Source: Anianabacter salinae (lineage in GTDB: Bacteria > Pseudomonadota > Alphaproteobacteria > Rhodobacterales > Rhodobacteraceae). From it: a stretch of DNA of 45,075 nt. A program made the position numbers and the translations under genes. Positions 8,250-16,149 of this stretch are shown piece by piece (the stretch's first letter is position 1; every line of letters starts with the position of its first letter). The notes beneath the pieces are model-generated. The model made no database searches. It was not told the origin of the DNA and saw only the letters and a list, made by a program, of their open reading frames with translations. Where the stretch lies: positions 1 through 45,075 of the forward strand of contig NZ_JAHQZS010000010.1 of the NCBI RefSeq assembly GCF_019061145.1, given 5' to 3'.

Positions 8250-9154
8250 GGCAGCACCTCGAGCGACCGGATCGCGAAGGCCGAAACCATCATGCCCGCG
8301 ACATAAAGCACGACGCCTGTGCCGTTGTACCAGGGCGCCTTGGCCTTGGGGTCGCGCAACAGGACCCGCATCGCGGCAAGCTGCGCCAGAACCAGCGCTA
8401 TGACCGCAAGCGCGTGCAGCGGACGGTCCCACAGGAACAGCAGGCAGATGACGACAAGCTGCGGAACCGCCATGCCGATGCAGGCGATCCGCGCGGCAAC
8501 CTCAGGCCCTTCGGTCACGGGAAGCGAGCGCACGCCGGTCTGGCGGTCACCCTCCAGCGCCTTGAAATCGTTGAGCGTCATGATCCCGTGTGCCCCGAGC
8601 GCGTAAAGCGTGGCAGTCAGGATCACCGGCGCGGCGGGGGCGCCCTGCGCCAGAACGGCGGCACCGGTGAACCAGGGCAGACCCTCATAGCAGAAACCAA
8701 CCAGCCCCGGCCCCCACCAGCCCGACCGCTTCAGCCGGATCGGTTTCGCCGAATAGGCCCAGGCCGCGATCACGGCGGCGACGGTGGCGTAGAAGCCCCA
8801 TGTGCCAAGGAACGAGCCGAGCCACAGCGACAGCGCCGTCATGGCGAGCGCGATATACAGCCCCCAGCGTCCCGGAATGCGCCCTGACGGGATCGGGCGG
8901 TGTGGCTCGTTGATGGCGTCGACGTGGCGGTCGCACCAGTCGTTCGCCGCCTGGCTCATCCCGCAGACGACCGGCCCGGCCAGCACGATGCCCAGCACCA
9001 CCAGCCCCCAGCTCGACCACGGCGACACGCCCGAGGAGACCACGCCGCACAGATACGCCCACATCGGCGGGAACCATGTGATCGGCTTTATCAGCTCCAG
9101 CGCGGCGGCGGGCTGCGGAAATCGGCGGGGCTGTATTTGATCGTAGACACTCAT
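8246..9154 (-). CDS. bchG: Bacteriochlorophyll synthase BchG
   Basis: A 302-residue UbiA-type prenyltransferase of the inner membrane that esterifies bacteriochlorophyllide a with geranylgeranyl-PP. The Asp-rich diphosphate-binding motif is NDWCDRHVDAINEPHRPIPS, followed by GR. The second Asp-rich region is LNDFKALEGDRQTG. The opening ELIKPITWFPPMWAYLCG is typical of BchG. The ATG at 9154 is chosen because the next Met lies inside this conserved block. No Shine-Dalgarno is visible, and a PpsR box ends one base before the ATG, so the message may be leaderless or very short-leadered. It is the first gene of the bchG-orf428-bchP-idi operon. Confidence 0.95.
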   Translation of the reverse strand: MSVYDQIQPRRFPQPAAALELIKPITWFPPMWAYLCGVVSSGVSPWSSWGLVVLGIVLAGPVVCGMSQAANDWCDRHVDAINEPHRPIPSGRIPGRWGLYIALAMTALSLWLGSFLGTWGFYATVAAVIAAWAYSAKPIRLKRSGWWGPGLVGFCYEGLPWFTGAAVLAQGAPAAPVILTATLYALGAHGIMTLNDFKALEGDRQTGVRSLPVTEGPEVAARIACIGMAVPQLVVICLLFLWDRPLHALAVIALVLAQLAAMRVLLRDPKAKAPWYNGTGVVLYVAGMMVSAFAIRSLEVLP

Positions 9155-9155
9155 G

Positions 9156-9173
9156 TGTCAATCAAACATGACA
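9156..9173 (-). promoter_or_regulatory. PpsR/CrtJ box at the bchG start
   Basis: The minus strand reads TGTCATGTTTGATTGACA, a perfect TGT-N12-ACA site with matching outer TGTCA/TGACA arms. It ends one base before the bchG ATG. PpsR represses photosynthesis genes at such sites under oxygen. A single site is seen here. Confidence 0.8.
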
Positions 9174-9210
9174 CTTTTCCCAGAGGCAAGGATTCTCTGT
9201 CAGGCAAGCC

Positions 9211-9278
9211 CATGTTCAACAGTGTTGGCAACTGTTGAACATGCTGCTATGTACAACACCAGTTCGGAGTGTTGAACA
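9211..9278 (+). promoter_or_regulatory. Operator-like array of four TGTT(G/C)AACA sites
   Basis: A perfect inverted repeat has 13-base arms (CATGTTCAACAGT at 9211-9223 and its complement at 9231-9243). Inside and after it are four near-identical 9-base palindromes: 9213-9221, 9233-9241, 9250-9258 (one mismatch, TGTACAACA) and 9270-9278. Their starts are spaced 20, 17 and 20 bases. The last touches the start codon of the nucleotidyltransferase gene. The arrangement looks like two dyads for a cooperative repressor. The protein that binds is unknown. Confidence 0.55.
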
Positions 9279-10285
9279 TGATCCGCCGCCATTCTGCATT
9301 GGTGCACGCCGCGTATACCGATCTGCGCTCGCTGCTTGAGGACGACGCAGGATCTGGCCTCATCGGAACCGCGACGCGGGTCGAGCGTGGCGGCCGGGTC
9401 TATTGGTATGACAGCTACCGCGTCGGAACCGACGTGCGCAAACGCTACATCGGCGAGGACAGCGACGCGTTGCGCGCCCGCCTCGACCGCGCGATGGACC
9501 TGCACGCCGCCACCCGGTCGCGCGACAAGGATCGCGCGCGGCTGGTCCGCCTCTTGCGCGCCGAGGGTGTCATGGGTCTTGATCCGACGACCGGCAGCCT
9601 TGTCGCGGCTCTGGCCAAGTCGGGCGTGTTCCGGCTGGGCGGCACCATCGTCGGAACCCATGCCTTCCGTCTCTACGAGCTTGAGTTGGGCCTGCGCTTC
9701 GGCGTCGACGATGCCGCCCAGACCGACGATCTGGACATCGCCAGTTTCGAGCGCCTTTCGCTGGTGCTGGACGACCACGCGGAACCGCCGGTCACCAGCG
9801 TGCTTGCCGATTTCGCCTTTGATCCCGTGCCCGCGCTCGAGCCCGGGACGACATGGCGCTGGCGGCAGACCAAGGGCACGGCGCTGGTCGAATTCCTGAC
9901 CCCCGCCTTTGGCGAGGAAGGCCGCCGCCCCCTGCCCGCGCTTGGCGTCAGCGCGCAGGCGCTGCATCATCTGAACTACCTGATCGCAGAGCCGATCACC
10001 GCCGCTGTTCCCTACCGGTCCGGTGTCCTTGTGCAGATCCCGAGGCCCGAGCGATTTGCGATCCACAAGCTGATCGTGGCCGACCGGCGTGAGGGACGCG
10101 ACAGGCTCAAGGCGGAAAAGGACCGCAGGCAGGCGGCGTTCCTGATCCCCGCGCTGGCCGAGGATCGCCCGGGCGATCTTGCCGAAGCCTATGAGGATGC
10201 CCTGTCGCGCGGGCCGAAATGGCGCGCCCGGATCGCCGCGACGTTGGCGCGGCGCCCGGACCTGCGCCGGTATCTGGGGCCCTGA
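9278..10285 (+). CDS. GSU2403-type nucleotidyltransferase-fold protein
   Basis: A 335-residue soluble protein recognised from its whole pattern as the GSU2403/NTP_transf_8 nucleotidyltransferase-fold family. Landmarks are RVERGGRVYWYDSYRVGTDV, the SGVFRLGGTIVGTHAFRLYE block, TDDLDIASFERLSL (the paired acids expected for a metal site) and a C-terminal VLVQIPRPERFAIHKLIVAD segment. No signal peptide or membrane segment is seen. The biochemical role is not known to me, although the fold is shared with toxin-like and antibiotic-modifying nucleotidyltransferases. A GTG at 9269 is an alternative start in frame. The ATG at 9278 directly follows the last operator site, and no Shine-Dalgarno is evident. 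It diverges from bchG and has no photosynthetic link. Confidence 0.75.
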   Translation: MIRRHSALVHAAYTDLRSLLEDDAGSGLIGTATRVERGGRVYWYDSYRVGTDVRKRYIGEDSDALRARLDRAMDLHAATRSRDKDRARLVRLLRAEGVMGLDPTTGSLVAALAKSGVFRLGGTIVGTHAFRLYELELGLRFGVDDAAQTDDLDIASFERLSLVLDDHAEPPVTSVLADFAFDPVPALEPGTTWRWRQTKGTALVEFLTPAFGEEGRRPLPALGVSAQALHHLNYLIAEPITAAVPYRSGVLVQIPRPERFAIHKLIVADRREGRDRLKAEKDRRQAAFLIPALAEDRPGDLAEAYEDALSRGPKWRARIAATLARRPDLRRYLGP

Positions 10286-10560
10286 TCTCACCTGCTTCGA
10301 ACCGTCAGAGCCGACGCTCAATTTATGTGGGGGCTCAACGCGGACGACGGGCGGTATCGATCACCTCAGCGACGACGGCAAAAATGCCACAAGCCGCCAG
10401 AGACGCGCGCTGGGGCCATACGGCAGATCGTTCCGACTTGTCTCTCAAGACAATGAATGCATCACATATTTTCGTTGGGGCAAATTTTCGTTCTGCCGTG
10501 CGTCCCGGCCCCTCAAAATCCCTGCCCGCTCATGGGACCATCGCTTCAGGAAAGTTTCCC

Positions 10561-13500
10561 ATGCGCCTTGTTCATGCGTTTGCCTGCTCGTCCGTCCGTC
10601 AGTCCGGTATTCGCCAGCGCAGCCTGCGCGGCCGGTGCCGCCTTGGCCGCGCGACGGAACTTGTGTTCGTTATGGCGACGGGGCTCACGCTGGCGCTGGC
10701 CGCTCCAGCGGTCGCGCAAACCACCACCTATACCAACAACCAGATCAACAACGATGCACTCAGCACAGATCCAGCCGGGATCACGCTGACGGTCAATGGA
10801 ATGGATTTTGCCGAACAGCGGGGAATTGTCTCGGGCGGCGGCGGGGTAACCAAGGCGGGAAGCGGTCGGTTGCAGTTGGCGGGCGTCAATACCTACATGG
10901 GAGCAACGGTCGTGAGTGCCGGATCGCTTTCGGTGAATGGAAGTGGAAGGCTGGCATCGACCAATATCAGCATCGCGGCTGGTGCTACTGTGGTCACGGA
11001 TGGCGGTTCTTTTGCCAGCGGTTCGGTGATCGAGAACGCGGGCACCTTTCAACTCCTTGGTGGCTCCGAAAGTATCGCCAGACTGTCGGGAGCAGGCGCT
11101 GTGGGCCTTCGTGACGGCACACTGACCCTCACGTCCGGCACCTCCCAGATCGATGGCACAATAACCGCCATAATCGGAGGGCGGGTGGTGGTCGCAAACG
11201 GCAGTACGACGACGCTGTCCGGGACGAACACGTTTGCAGGGGCTTCCTTAACCAGCGGCGAGCGGGGCGGGATCACGGTCGGCGGTGGCGGCGCCGGGAC
11301 GGCGACACTGATCCTTGCGTCCGGCGGGGCGGCTGGGGGTGCGGCAGGACAGATCACCACCGTTGGATCGGTGATCGGCTATACCAACGGCGTGAACATG
11401 GCCACGCCCATCGTCCTGAACAGCAACGACACGCAGCTACAGGTGCTCGCAGGCGCGAGCGCGACGCAATCCGGCGCGATCTCGGAAACCGGCGGCGCGC
11501 GGGCGCTGGAGAAGATCGGCGCGGGCACGCTGACGCTGACGGGGACCAACACCTTCAGCGGCGGGCTGGCGATCAACGCGGGTGTCGTTCGGGTGGCCAA
11601 CATCCAGGGCGTGAACACTGCGCTGGGGGCCAATACCGGGCGGGTGACCGTGGCATCGGGTGCAGTGCTGGAGCTCACCGGAGATGGCACCAACTTGAAT
11701 CCGATCACGATTTCCGGGATCGGAACCGGGTCGGGCGCCATCCTGATGAACGGCTCGAACAGCAGCCTGAACGGTGGGATCATATTGGCGGCGGATGCGA
11801 CCATCGGCGTCAACGCCGGTATCCTGAACATCGGCCTTCCGATTACCGGAACGTCGCAGACACTCACTTTTTCGGGCGCGCAAATTAAGTTCGTTACCGG
11901 GGCCATCGAGACCGGCACGGGCGGTGTCATCAACACCGCTGGCGATCTGTATCTGACTGGGACCAACACATACACCGGCAAGACCATCGTCAATGGTGGA
12001 CGCATCATTTTGCGCGGTGGCAGCGCGATTACGGATACGGGCGAAGTCGAGGTCAACGCGGGCACACTGTATGTCGATGCCTCGGAGACGATAGGTTCGC
12101 TGTCCGGTGCCGGAGCCCTCTTCATCAATTTCAACAGGACGCTCACAACCGGGGGGAACAACGCCTCGACAACCTTCTCGGGCAATGCCACGGGCAATGG
12201 CGGTGCGTTGATCAAGCAGGGCACCGGCACCTTCACCCTGACCGGGACCAACACCTACCGCAACGGCACCACCGTGTCGGCGGGCACGCTGGCGGTGTCG
12301 GGGGGTGCTGCGCTGGCCGACACCGGCGCGGTCACCGTCGAGGCCGGGGCGATCCTGCGGTTCCTGTCCAGCGAGACGACCGGCACCCTGACCAACCGGG
12401 GCAAGGTGGACCTGTCGGGCGGGGCCATGACGCCGGACACCGTGGTGACCGTGGCGGGCAACTATTCCGCCGCCTCGGACCTGATGATCGACGTCACGCT
12501 GGGCGATGACACCTCGGCCAGCGACCGGCTGGTGGTCACGGGGGCGACCGGCGGCCTGACGAACGTGCATGTGATCAACAGCGGCGGCACCGGCGCGCAG
12601 ACCACCAACGGAATTCTTGTCGTCGATGTGCAGGGCGCGTCGAACGGGACGTTCACGCTGGCCAATGGCGATGTTGCCCTGCCCGGCGGCGAGACCGGCC
12701 TGTCCGCCGGAACCTACGTCTACGTGCTGCGCAACGTGGGTGGCGACTGGGTCCTGCAATCGGAGTTGCGGCCGACGAACGTGGTGTTCGAGGCGCTGCC
12801 TTCGGCGCTTCTGGGCCAGATGCAGGCGGGCAGCCATTCCCAGCGGATGGCCGGGCGGCAGATGCTGACACAAAGCGGCGGCGCGGATGTCGGCCGGGCC
12901 ACGCTGTCGTTCCAGAACATGCCGCGAGCGGCTGCGCTGTCGGGCGCCTGGCTGACCCTGCGCGGCGCGCACTTCGACGTGACACCGGGCCAGTCCGGCA
13001 CCGGCTTGTCCTATTCCCAGACGACATGGCGGATGCAGGCCGGTCTTGATCTGGTGCTGGCAGACGGCGCGGGCGGCGTGCTTGTCGGCAGCGCGAGCCT
13101 CTTTGCGGGCGGCGGCAGCCTCGATGCGACCTCGACACTCGGGGGCGGCACCGTCTCGAGCGATGCGCGCGGCGTTGCACTGACCGCGACATGGCTTGGC
13201 GAGACGGGGTTCTATGCCGACGCCCAGCTGGAATACAGCCAGTTCGACAGCGCGATCACCTCGCGCACGGCTGGCGCGCTGGCAAGCGGCGTCGGCGGCA
13301 CCGGCTACCTCGCCTCGCTTGAGGTCGGGCAGGCGTTCACCTTGCAGAACGGCCTGACGCTGACCCCGCAAGCGCAACTGTCCTGGGCCGAGGTGCAGAT
13401 GAACAGCTTCACCGACAGCACCGGCGCCACCGTCGCGGCGGGCGCAAATAACAGCCTGAAGATGCGCTTCGGCCTTGCGGCAGAGCGGTCCTGGACGTTT

Positions 13501-13764
13501 GGCGGCGGCGCGGACGCAACGGTCTACGGCATCGCCAACGTCACCCACGAGCTGCAGGGCGCCAGCCGCGTGCTGGTCAACGGCACCGCGCTGCAAGCCT
13601 CCGCGCCGGACTGGACCGCCGAGTTGGGCATCGGCGGCTCCTACGACTGGCAGGAGGGCGGGCGGCAATCGTCGCTCTACGGCGAGATCACCGCATCGCG
13701 CGCCATCTCGGGCGGCAGCCTGTCGGGCCTGTCCGGCGCCGTCGGCCTGCGCATGACATGGTGA
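10561..13764 (+). CDS. PATR-repeat autotransporter (type Va secretion)
   Basis: A 1067-residue secreted protein. The signal sequence is long and basic (about 52 residues, cleavage after AVA at residue 52), like extended autotransporter signals. The passenger is rich in Gly, Thr and Asn, with repeated autotransporter-associated beta-strand motifs such as LTLTGTNTFSGGLAINAG and FTLTGTNTYRNGTTVSAGTL, indicating a beta-helix. From about residue 790 a beta-barrel domain follows, ending in LSGAVGLRMTW with the terminal aromatic residue used by the Bam machinery. The function of the passenger is unknown; adhesion or aggregation would be usual. AGGAAAG before the ATG at 10561 supports this start. The 275 bases before it contain no other recognisable feature. 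Confidence 0.88.
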   Translation: MRLVHAFACSSVRQSGIRQRSLRGRCRLGRATELVFVMATGLTLALAAPAVAQTTTYTNNQINNDALSTDPAGITLTVNGMDFAEQRGIVSGGGGVTKAGSGRLQLAGVNTYMGATVVSAGSLSVNGSGRLASTNISIAAGATVVTDGGSFASGSVIENAGTFQLLGGSESIARLSGAGAVGLRDGTLTLTSGTSQIDGTITAIIGGRVVVANGSTTTLSGTNTFAGASLTSGERGGITVGGGGAGTATLILASGGAAGGAAGQITTVGSVIGYTNGVNMATPIVLNSNDTQLQVLAGASATQSGAISETGGARALEKIGAGTLTLTGTNTFSGGLAINAGVVRVANIQGVNTALGANTGRVTVASGAVLELTGDGTNLNPITISGIGTGSGAILMNGSNSSLNGGIILAADATIGVNAGILNIGLPITGTSQTLTFSGAQIKFVTGAIETGTGGVINTAGDLYLTGTNTYTGKTIVNGGRIILRGGSAITDTGEVEVNAGTLYVDASETIGSLSGAGALFINFNRTLTTGGNNASTTFSGNATGNGGALIKQGTGTFTLTGTNTYRNGTTVSAGTLAVSGGAALADTGAVTVEAGAILRFLSSETTGTLTNRGKVDLSGGAMTPDTVVTVAGNYSAASDLMIDVTLGDDTSASDRLVVTGATGGLTNVHVINSGGTGAQTTNGILVVDVQGASNGTFTLANGDVALPGGETGLSAGTYVYVLRNVGGDWVLQSELRPTNVVFEALPSALLGQMQAGSHSQRMAGRQMLTQSGGADVGRATLSFQNMPRAAALSGAWLTLRGAHFDVTPGQSGTGLSYSQTTWRMQAGLDLVLADGAGGVLVGSASLFAGGGSLDATSTLGGGTVSSDARGVALTATWLGETGFYADAQLEYSQFDSAITSRTAGALASGVGGTGYLASLEVGQAFTLQNGLTLTPQAQLSWAEVQMNSFTDSTGATVAAGANNSLKMRFGLAAERSWTFGGGADATVYGIANVTHELQGASRVLVNGTALQASAPDWTAELGIGGSYDWQEGGRQSSLYGEITASRAISGGSLSGLSGAVGLRMTW

Positions 13765-13899
13765 GGGCGATGCTGAAGGCGGGATCGCAAACCTGGCACC
13801 CTTTCAGGAAATCGTCCGCCCGCAGGCGCAAAGGTTTTGACTCGCTGACGCTGCGGAAGGACACTTAATCCATTCTTTCCGGGTTTGCGGAGACGGATC

Positions 13900-16095
13900 A
13901 TGCCCCGGCTCTCTACGGCGACTGTCCTGATTGCATTGTCATGCCCCGGTCTTGCGGCCGGTCAGGATCTCGTGGGTTTTGACCGCGCGAGTTTCGGCAA
14001 GGTGGTGCTGTCGCAGGCGCAATCGGGGTTTCCGCAGGTCCAGCTTGAATCCGCGGTCGGCAACTACAACAATGAATCGATCCAGAATTATTCCCCCGGC
14101 AGCATCTTTGCGCAAATGGGCCGGTCGGTCGGACGGCTCGATATCCTGACCGATGCGGGGATCTTTCCCTGCACCGCCTTCATTGTCGATGACACGCATC
14201 TCTTGACGAATCATCACTGCGTTCCCGGCATCCTCGACAACCCGCAAACCGGGGCGACGCGGATCGAGGCGGTGCAATTCGTCGCGGGTTACACCCGGCA
14301 AGGAGTCGAGGAGGGCACCGAGCGGTTCGTGGTGAACCCCGCTCCGGTCGAAGCGCACAGGGACCTCGACTATGCACTTCTGGAAGTGACCGGCAATCCG
14401 GCGGCGCGGTTCGGAAGCCTCGCGTTGTCCGACCGCATCGCCGAGGGCGGCGATCCCTACTGGGTCATCGGGCATCCAATGGGCGAAGCGCAGCGGATCA
14501 GCCGAGAACAATGCCGCGCCAATGTCCCGCCGCTGTCGGGCGGAGAGTTGCTGCACACCTGCGACACGCTGCCGGGCAATTCCGGCTCGCCGGTGATCGA
14601 TGCGTCGTTGCAGCGTGTCGTCGGGCTGCATCACGCCGGATCGAAGCGGGACAGCGTGAACTTCGCGATCCCTATGGCCTCGATCCTTGAGAGGTCTTCG
14701 GTGTTGCGGGCGGCGCTCGATGCACCTGAGGCCCCTGCCCCGCTGTCAGCCTGTGACCGGATCTTTGCCGAAGCGAAGGAAAGCGGCGCCTGCCATGCCT
14801 ACGAGGCGATGCAGAGTGTCTGCGCGGGCGATCCGATGGCGGCGCTCGCCACTGCCTTCATTGCGCGCAACTGCACGGCAGAGGCGGTTGCAGTGCCTGC
14901 GCCGCCAGTTGTTGCGGCACCGCGGCCTGTCGCGGCGCCTGTTGCCGCGCCAAGCGCGGAGCCGGACGGCGATCTTGCGGCCTTGAAGGCCGAAGAGGCG
15001 CGCCTTGCGCGGCAGTTGAACGACGCGATCCGCGCGCTCAACGTGGCGACGATCCTGGGCGACAAGGCAAAGATCGACGCCGCCCGTGCCGACGTTCGCG
15101 CGGCCGAGGTGGCGCTGAACGGCGTGACCAACCGGATCACCCGGCTTGATCTGGCCTCCGCGATGCAGACGTTCAACGATCAGGCGCGCGGGCCCGGCAT
15201 CGACTGGGAACACGGTCAGGTGCGCGCCGACATCCTGCCGCCAGCCAAACCCGGCGATGCAGACCCCTATGCCGATGCCGCACTTGCTGCCGGGCGTCTT
15301 GCCGCGATCACCGAAGAACGGCTGACCCTCTGGAACACGCAGACCAACGCTGTGGTGCTGGATCTTGACCTGTGCTGCAAGAAGCTGAAGTCCGTTGCCC
15401 TTTCACCCGATGGCCGCTGGATCGCTGTAGGGACCGAGTTCAAGCGGGTCCTCATCTTCGATGCCACGGGCGCGCAGGTCGCGGATTTCGAGGCGCATGG
15501 ATCGTCCGTCACGGCGCTGGCGTTTGCGCCGGATGGTGCCCGTTTCGCCAGCGCCGCGAGTGACGGAACGTTTCGCATCTGGGCGGCAGACGGCGAGCAC
15601 ATGACAGAGATCGCCGCCCATGCGCGCGGTGTGACGGACCTTGCCTTTGCCGCTGACGGCACGCTGTTCACCACGTCCTATGACAAGACTGCAAGGGCCT
15701 GGGACACGGCGACCGGGCGGCAGATCGGCCAGTTCGAGGGGCATACCCAGTTTCTTCTGGCCGCCGGGATCAGCGCGGACGGCAAGACCCTGATCACAAG
15801 CAGCAAGGACGGCACGCTGCGCATCTGGGAAGTGGCAACAGGGCGGGAAACCGCCGCGCTCTCGGTCAGCGGTGCGGCGGTCACGGCGCTGGCCCTGTCG
15901 CCGGATGGCCGGACACTGGCAACCGGCGATGACGACGGCCTCGTGCATCTGTGGGACATCGCGGCACGGCGCATTGTGCGAACTTTTTCACAGATTCCGT
16001 TCAGCGTTGCCGCTACGGTATTCAGCGAGGACGGAACCACTTTGGCCGCCGCAGGGGGAAGCGCAACAGCAGCGCTGTTCCACGCGGCGCGCTAG
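13900..16095 (+). CDS. Exported V8/trypsin-like serine protease fused to a seven-bladed WD40 propeller
   Basis: A 731-residue protein with a signal peptide of about 21 residues. The protease domain (about 60-270) has His106 in TNHHC, Asp157 in DLDYALLEV and Ser228 in TLPGNSGSPV, the S1B/V8-type pattern. LHHAG after the Ser resembles the region that gives V8 its acidic P1 preference. A four-Cys module (C285-x12-C-x9-C-x16-C325), an Ala/Pro linker and a charged helix (about 355-425) follow. Residues about 455-731 form seven WD40-like blades with SPDG and IWD-type ends. The head is nearly identical to the next gene. The ATG at 13900 gives a clean signal peptide after GGAGACGG. Role unknown; periplasmic protein surveillance is an inference. 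Confidence 0.85.
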   Translation: MPRLSTATVLIALSCPGLAAGQDLVGFDRASFGKVVLSQAQSGFPQVQLESAVGNYNNESIQNYSPGSIFAQMGRSVGRLDILTDAGIFPCTAFIVDDTHLLTNHHCVPGILDNPQTGATRIEAVQFVAGYTRQGVEEGTERFVVNPAPVEAHRDLDYALLEVTGNPAARFGSLALSDRIAEGGDPYWVIGHPMGEAQRISREQCRANVPPLSGGELLHTCDTLPGNSGSPVIDASLQRVVGLHHAGSKRDSVNFAIPMASILERSSVLRAALDAPEAPAPLSACDRIFAEAKESGACHAYEAMQSVCAGDPMAALATAFIARNCTAEAVAVPAPPVVAAPRPVAAPVAAPSAEPDGDLAALKAEEARLARQLNDAIRALNVATILGDKAKIDAARADVRAAEVALNGVTNRITRLDLASAMQTFNDQARGPGIDWEHGQVRADILPPAKPGDADPYADAALAAGRLAAITEERLTLWNTQTNAVVLDLDLCCKKLKSVALSPDGRWIAVGTEFKRVLIFDATGAQVADFEAHGSSVTALAFAPDGARFASAASDGTFRIWAADGEHMTEIAAHARGVTDLAFAADGTLFTTSYDKTARAWDTATGRQIGQFEGHTQFLLAAGISADGKTLITSSKDGTLRIWEVATGRETAALSVSGAAVTALALSPDGRTLATGDDDGLVHLWDIAARRIVRTFSQIPFSVAATVFSEDGTTLAAAGGSATAALFHAAR

Positions 16096-16149
16096 ACGAG
16101 ACAAGCTGCCGGGCAAACCCCGGCGCAATGGAACCTTTGGGGAGGGACC

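Noticed and set aside
9211-9278. LexA box at the four-site operator
   Set aside because: Alphaproteobacterial LexA sites are GTTC-N7-GTTC direct repeats; no such spacing occurs here.
11437-13668. Long minus-strand frame opposite the autotransporter
   Set aside because: Composition reflects the Gly/Thr repeats read backwards; no domain or start signal.
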